This document shows positions 56,914 through 60,400 of a stretch of DNA of 60,400 nucleotides, piece after piece (within the stretch, counting starts at the first letter, position 1; every line of letters starts with the position of its first letter). The notes beneath the pieces were generated by a model. The model saw only the letters and a program-made list of their open reading frames with translations. It was not told where the DNA came from and did no database searches. The DNA is from a virus, in IMG/VR virus record IMGVR_UViG_3300022689_000334, positions 1 through 60,400 of that record, one strand, 5' to 3'. Made by a program: the position numbers and the translations under genes.

Positions 56914-59052
56914 ATGGCTCAAGTAACCACCAAAACAACTGCTTCCAAGACCCGCAAAGTTCGGGCACCTCACAGGACCAACGCTGACTTGATGGCTGAG
57001 ATCAGCGCCAAGTTTGGTTCTGCCACCTCCATCATTTCCGTCACCTTCCAGGACAGCCAAGAACAGACTGTTCTGCATGACCTGGCTTCCCTGACCTGTC
57101 CCCGGTTCAATAAGTATCGGAATAAGGGACTATCTGACGCTAAGGCTACTGAACGGGCGCAGGCGCTCATCACCGGCTACGGTAGTGACTACCAACTTCC
57201 CGAACAGTCGTTCATCCAGGACGTGCTCAAGAAAGGTGAAGTCGGTATGAGTATTGACTTCGGTATCTATACCTTTGACACTGGTCGGGGAATTTGCCGC
57301 GGCGTAGTCATCGGGGGTCGCCTGGAGTTCCTTACCCTTCAGGAAGTCGGCACTCGCCTGGAGCGGGTGATGAGCGCTAAGAAACGCGCTGCTAACATAG
57401 CCACCTCCAGCACCATCAATACCCAGCAGCTTGATGCTCTGGCCAGTGAATTCAACCTGCAGAATAAGACCCCTGAGGAAATCGTTAACTTCCTGCAACT
57501 GCATGGGGAAGTGCTGACCAACGCTTTCAACTCCATGGCAGGGCTGGAGATTGACAAGAACAAAATGAATGAGGCTCAGCTTCTGGCTACTTTCCTGGAC
57601 TGGCTCGGGCCTGAAGGGGATGCTGGTAACGGGGTTTTCGTTGCCCTGGACTTTCACAACGTCATTCAGCACAATGACCGTTTCGTGTCTGAAATCCAGC
57701 GTCGCATTAAGAACCTGGCTCATTACCTGCCTCGGGTTCACCGTCGCCTCATCCTGGCCGGTTCCCGCATGGATCTCACCAGCGCAGTGGGCGAGGGTCT
57801 GGTTCCTCATCTGGAGCTAAAGCTTCCCCAGCAGGAAGAACTTGCCTTTCGCATTGACCGTAAGCTGGAGTCCATCAAGGTCAGCGTCAGAGAGCGCAAG
57901 GTGATAGACACCCTAAGCCCTGAAGAGCGCACCTTGCTTCACAGAGCAGCGCAGGGTCTTCCCGTCGAGGAAGTTGAAACGGTGTTGCTTGAGAACACGA
58001 TTGGTTGCGCCGTAGGGACTGAGAACCCTGTCGTGATTGACAGTCGGTTGATTGAGGCCATGAATGCGGCCAAGATTGCCAAGCTCAAGAAGTACAAGGT
58101 TGAACTGGCCCCGGCCCCGGATGTTCCCGCTGGTGGGATGCCTAACCTCAAGGTTCTGCTCAACCGGTCAAAGCGTCGGTTCTGGGCCGTTGAGAATCAG
58201 GCTGAACAACCTACCGGCCTGAAGCTCAAGTTGCCTAACGGCATCCTGATTACCGGGATTACCGGATGTGGTAAGAGCTTGATTGCCAAGACTGTGGCCA
58301 AAGAGTGGGGAGTTCCCCTGATTAAGCTCAGCATTGGCGGTCTCTACAGCAAGTTCGTTGGAGAAACTGACGAACGGTTCCGCAAGGTTCGCGAACTCAT
58401 CAATGCCTGTGCCCCTGCTGTGGTCCTGATTGATGAGATTGACAAGGGCCTAGGTGCTGCTGCCTCTGGACACTCCGGGGACTCTGGCACCAGTGATCGC
58501 CTGATCGGTGACTTCCTTACCTGGATGCAAGACCGTGAGGCCAACATCTTCTTCATTGCCACTGCCAATGACATCTCTGCCATACAGCAACATAAGCCGG
58601 AACTACTCCGCAAAGAGCGCTGGGATCACATCGTTTTCGTTGACCTGCCCAATGCTCAAGAACGGGAAGAGATCTTGGCCACCCACCTGCTGGATATTCA
58701 CTACGGGGATGAGAGCAAGGTGTTTACCGGGGATGAGATGGCCCAGGCCGTTGCAGCTACGGCCAGCTTCGTCGGGGCTGAGCTAGCCAGTGCGGTCGGT
58801 GCTGCTGCTGACTTTGCTCTGGATGCTGGACGACAGTTCATCTCCCTGGATGACTTCCTGCAAGCCGCAGGGGAGATCAAGCCCATCGCAGTATCCACTA
58901 AAACAACCGTGGATCGCCTCCGGGGCTGGGCGGCTAAGAATGCCGTCCGTGCCAACGGTGACCCTGACCCTGAGACTACCGGTCAGGCCACCACTCCTAC
59001 CCGACGCAGCGAGGTAGAAACCCCTTCCGCTGACAAGGCCGTTATGTTGTAA
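56914..59052 (+). CDS. Ycf46-like AAA+ ATPase
   Basis: 712 aa. Residues 190-400 match the N-terminal Ycf46 part: DFHNVIQHNDRFVSEIQRRI, PRVHRRLILAGSRMDLTSAV, LPQQEELAFRIDRKL and LSPEERTLLHRAAQGL. The AAA+ module has Walker A GITGCGKSLIAKT (about 450), pore-like GGLYSKFVGETDERFRKV, Walker B VVLIDEIDKGL, sensor 1 IFFIATANDI, and arginine-finger region ELLRKERWDHIVFVDLP. Preceded by a 100-residue N-terminal extension not typical of Ycf46 and followed by a Thr/Pro linker and the SADKAVML end. Ycf46 is linked to carbon uptake and photosynthetic regulation in Synechocystis; here its job is unknown. Confidence 0.85.
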   Translation: MAQVTTKTTASKTRKVRAPHRTNADLMAEISAKFGSATSIISVTFQDSQEQTVLHDLASLTCPRFNKYRNKGLSDAKATERAQALITGYGSDYQLPEQSFIQDVLKKGEVGMSIDFGIYTFDTGRGICRGVVIGGRLEFLTLQEVGTRLERVMSAKKRAANIATSSTINTQQLDALASEFNLQNKTPEEIVNFLQLHGEVLTNAFNSMAGLEIDKNKMNEAQLLATFLDWLGPEGDAGNGVFVALDFHNVIQHNDRFVSEIQRRIKNLAHYLPRVHRRLILAGSRMDLTSAVGEGLVPHLELKLPQQEELAFRIDRKLESIKVSVRERKVIDTLSPEERTLLHRAAQGLPVEEVETVLLENTIGCAVGTENPVVIDSRLIEAMNAAKIAKLKKYKVELAPAPDVPAGGMPNLKVLLNRSKRRFWAVENQAEQPTGLKLKLPNGILITGITGCGKSLIAKTVAKEWGVPLIKLSIGGLYSKFVGETDERFRKVRELINACAPAVVLIDEIDKGLGAAASGHSGDSGTSDRLIGDFLTWMQDREANIFFIATANDISAIQQHKPELLRKERWDHIVFVDLPNAQEREEILATHLLDIHYGDESKVFTGDEMAQAVAATASFVGAELASAVGAAADFALDAGRQFISLDDFLQAAGEIKPIAVSTKTTVDRLRGWAAKNAVRANGDPDPETTGQATTPTRRSEVETPSADKAVML

Positions 59053-59126
59053 CCCCGATGGGGGGGCGGGGTCTTCCCGCCCCTTCCAGGGGCCGCAGAA
59101 TAAACACGAAAACACCACCTAAAGCC

Positions 59127-59201
59127 ATGAAACCGCAACTACCGTTGACCCTGTATCACAACCTCATCCTTAGAAGCCTGGACAACCGTTGTCATCCCTG
59201 A
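59127..59201 (+). CDS. Possible 24-aa peptide behind a leader-like block
   Basis: ATG 59127 to TGA 59201 encodes 24 residues with one Cys (MKPQLPLTLYHNLILRSLDN). AATAAACACGAAAACACC precedes it. A GGGGCGGG/CCCGCCCC hairpin (about 59063-59083) ends the ATPase unit. Evidence for translation is weak. Confidence 0.3.
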   Translation: MKPQLPLTLYHNLILRSLDNRCHP

Positions 59202-59302
59202 GGAACCGAGCATCCAAAGAATTTAAGTTTTCCAAGTTTGGTAGCGTGGTGTGCTATCGGCAGGGGGGTCGGAGATTGACCCCCTTTTTTTTGAAAAATA
59301 CT

Positions 59303-59353
59303 TGCCAACTTTGGCCGAAGTCGTGTTATTATTAAGGGGTAAAGACAAACACC
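59303..59353 (+). promoter_or_regulatory. Promoter with palindrome in the spacer and conserved leader
   Basis: TTGCCA (59303-59308), ACTTTGGCCGAAGT (59309-59322), a TTATTATTAA -10 region, then GGGGTAAAGACAAACACC and an AGGAGAAACC ribosome binding site. Confidence 0.8.
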
Positions 59354-59383
59354 GCTAAACACCACCCCACAGGAGAAACCGCC

Positions 59384-59521
59384 ATGCCCATGCTGAAATC
59401 TCACGAGTCCCCCCGCTCCACCGGTCGCAACGCCAAGGGAAAGGGCGGGTCTGCCAGGGCGCGGCAGCTCAAGAAGCGCACCCAGGTTCTACGCAAGGGC
59501 TTGAAGGCCAAGTCTGAGTAG
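59384..59521 (+). CDS. Very basic small protein, 45 aa
   Basis: Forty-five codons from ATG 59384. Rich in Arg, Lys, Gly and Ser (SPRSTGRNAKGKGGSARARQ, LKKRTQVLRKGLKAKSE), probably a nucleic-acid-binding peptide. STGRN recurs near the end of the DUF2997-like protein. It has a strong palindrome-type promoter. A GACCCCTGAC/GTCAGGGGTC hairpin (59535-59567) follows. Confidence 0.7.
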   Translation: MPMLKSHESPRSTGRNAKGKGGSARARQLKKRTQVLRKGLKAKSE

Positions 59522-59627
59522 GCCGACCCCCTATGACCCCTGACCCGGTTAACCCCTGTCAGGGGTCGTAGAATGGCCCTGATACTGAACACCGCAAGAC
59601 ATCACAGACACCACAGGAACCCTGACC

Positions 59628-59882
59628 ATGACCCCACAACACCCGCTACAAGGCAACGACCTGAACGAACTGTTTGCAGCTGCACAAGCTCTGATCCAGG
59701 AAGAGGCTCAGCAATATCTTGCCGAGGCTGAGACCCGCAGGCAAGAACTGGATGAAAAACTGACCCGACTACTGCAAGGACAGGGCACTCACCCTCAGGT
59801 CAACACCGAGGATGTGATGCGGACCCTGCAAGATATAAACCTGCGCATCCTGCTGGCAAAGAAACGTATCCAGCTTGGTTAG
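59628..59882 (+). CDS. Small helical protein, 84 aa
   Basis: ATG 59628 behind ACACCACAGGAACC. Helical and Gln/Glu-rich with coiled-coil character (LFAAAQALIQEEAQQYLAEA, LQDINLRILLAKKRIQLG). No family recognised. A single gene bounded by hairpins. Confidence 0.6.
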   Translation: MTPQHPLQGNDLNELFAAAQALIQEEAQQYLAEAETRRQELDEKLTRLLQGQGTHPQVNTEDVMRTLQDINLRILLAKKRIQLG

Positions 59883-59888
59883 CAGTAA

Positions 59889-59972
59889 GCAGGGGCGCTC
59901 AACCTGCCAGCAGGTGTTGACAACGCCCCTCCCTGCCCTTAAAATTATAAACAGGTAAATACAAACATCACA
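59889..59972 (+). promoter_or_regulatory. Overlapping hairpin and promoter with conserved leader
   Basis: GGGGCG and CGCCCC arms flank TTGACA (59917-59922); 17-bp spacer, TAAAAT (59940-59945), TATAAACAGGTAAATACAAAC. It is almost the same as the unit at 52341. Confidence 0.75.
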
Positions 59973-59990
59973 CCACAGGAGACCCACACC

Positions 59991-60400
59991 ATGAGTCGCT
60001 ACGACATGACCGCTGATACTGTCTTGAGATTGGCCCGAGGGGGTCAGGCTACCCCTGGATGGGCCATTGTTCATCTGCTCAGAATCCTTCGTCGCAACAT
60101 CACCCGGTTTCTGCTAGCAGACCTCTACGAACTGCTTCAGGCTATGGACTGCACCCTGGAAAAGTTGGATGACAAGTTGGATGAGGCAGCGTCCACGATT
60201 GAAGACCTGGATCGCCTCATGTTGGAGAGCAAGTTTGAAGACCTGGATGAGAAGTTGGAGGGGTTGAAGGACGAGCTGGAAAGTATTGCTAGTAGCGTCA
60301 GTGCCTTTGCGTACAGTAATGGCGGAGTTGCTTCAGCATTAATTTCACTGCCATTACGCTACATGCATACCACCGTAGAGATGGTGCACGAAGCAGATGT
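59991..60400 (+). CDS. Coiled-coil protein, 3' end cut by window edge
   Basis: ATG 59991 with AGGAGACC upstream; the frame stays open to the last base (136 codons visible). An Arg-rich start (LRLARGGQATPGWAIVHLLRILRRN) leads to a strong Asp/Leu/Lys coiled coil (LEKLDDKLDEAASTIEDLD, EDLDEKLEGLKDELESI). No family recognised. Confidence 0.65.
   Translation, partial: MSRYDMTADTVLRLARGGQATPGWAIVHLLRILRRNITRFLLADLYELLQAMDCTLEKLDDKLDEAASTIEDLDRLMLESKFEDLDEKLEGLKDELESIASSVSAFAYSNGGVASALISLPLRYMHTTVEMVHEAD

Larger units (their letters stand above)
1746..59322. repeat. Dispersed 14-bp palindrome family ACTTYGGCCRAAGT
   Basis: Seen by eye, with up to two mismatches, at 1746, 4676, 6341, 6567, 7701, 10602, 10924, 13705, 14386, 15777, 19595, 22167, 23058, 24645, 25628, 26603, 27989, 29875, 32092, 33567, 34230, 36229, 38921, 40531, 41981, 42642, 42656, 45132, 45363, 46699, 47088, 50896, 53746, 55630 and 59309. 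Perfect ACTTTGGCCAAAGT copies are 23058, 29875, 38921, 45363, 46699 and 55630. Average spacing is about 1.7 kb. Both promoters and coding regions carry them. Confidence 0.9.

Noticed and set aside
1-60400. CRISPR array, tRNA genes, insertion sequences or transposase
   Set aside because: No spacer-repeat array, no tRNA-like T-loop/cloverleaf and no transposase motif was recognised by eye in either strand.
1-60400. Circular genome opened at the window edges
   Set aside because: Joining the last bases to the first puts the 3'-truncated coiled-coil frame into the wrong frame for the Pro-rich gene and meets a stop at about 75-77, so the ends do not look contiguous.

Overview
The window looks like a 60.4-kb piece of a tailed bacteriophage (or prophage) genome that infects a cyanobacterium. 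Phage identity rests on terminase, a Mu-type portal/MuF fusion, protease/scaffold, capsid, DUF1320, gpG-like, Gp37-like, tail tube and tape-measure genes. A cyanobacterial host is inferred from a complete Ycf35-DUF2997-Ycf46-like cassette, otherwise typical of cyanobacteria and plastids. No sheath gene and no transposase is visible, so a siphovirus-like particle with a Mu-like head is the best guess. Both edges cut a gene (3-551 lacks its start, 59991-60400 lacks its stop), so the window is not a complete genome.

Layout. 1-2.2 kb: end of a proline-rich protein, terminators, a small gene and a divergent regulator-like gene. 2.4-12.4 kb (+ strand): replication and DNA metabolism (RHH protein, phage O-like initiator with a possible internal origin, DnaB helicase, primase, adenine methyltransferase, RusA-like resolvase, DUF488-like protein, several unknowns). 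12.4-25.2 kb (- strand): a tail operon read leftward from gpG-like, Gp37-like, tube, chaperone and tape measure to tail tip, an adhesin-like protein, a glycosyltransferase/radical-SAM fusion and a methyltransferase. 25.3-28.9 kb (-): small secreted or membrane proteins plus an operon with a spermidine-synthase-like protein. 29.0-33.5 kb (-): capsid operon. 33.7-34.6 kb (+): a regulator and a small gene. 34.6-37.9 kb (-): lytic peptidase and portal-MuF. 38-40 kb: an EAL phosphodiesterase, a Cys-His-Asp protein and a small two-TM protein. 40-44.7 kb (+): four tandem genes sharing one C-terminal tag, then unknowns and a sulfotransferase. 44.7-49.1 kb (-): small genes, DUF1643 and terminase. 49.4-60.4 kb (+): short operons including DUF5131 and the Ycf35/DUF2997/Ycf46-like cassette.

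Regulation is the most striking aspect. About 20 promoters on both strands share a sigma70-like -35/-10 (TTGCAA or TTGACA, 16-18 bp, TAATAT or TAAAAT) followed by a conserved start-of-transcript block close to GGGTAAAGACAAAACACC. In at least five of them the spacer is filled by a 14-bp palindrome, ACTTTGGCCAAAGT, which is also scattered more than 30 times over the window, inside genes nearly always in the one codon phase that reads Thr-Leu-Ala-Glu-Val. A second palindrome (AGTACGCCAAATGGCGTACT) lies about 45 bp upstream of three of these promoters, and a third element (TGAGGTGGCTTAAGCCAC) lies upstream of both the capsid and the tail operons.

Genes within operons are packed with ATGA, GTGA, TTGA, TAATG or 8-bp stop/start overlaps, so most translation is probably coupled. 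All functions are read from motifs by eye; no homology search was run.
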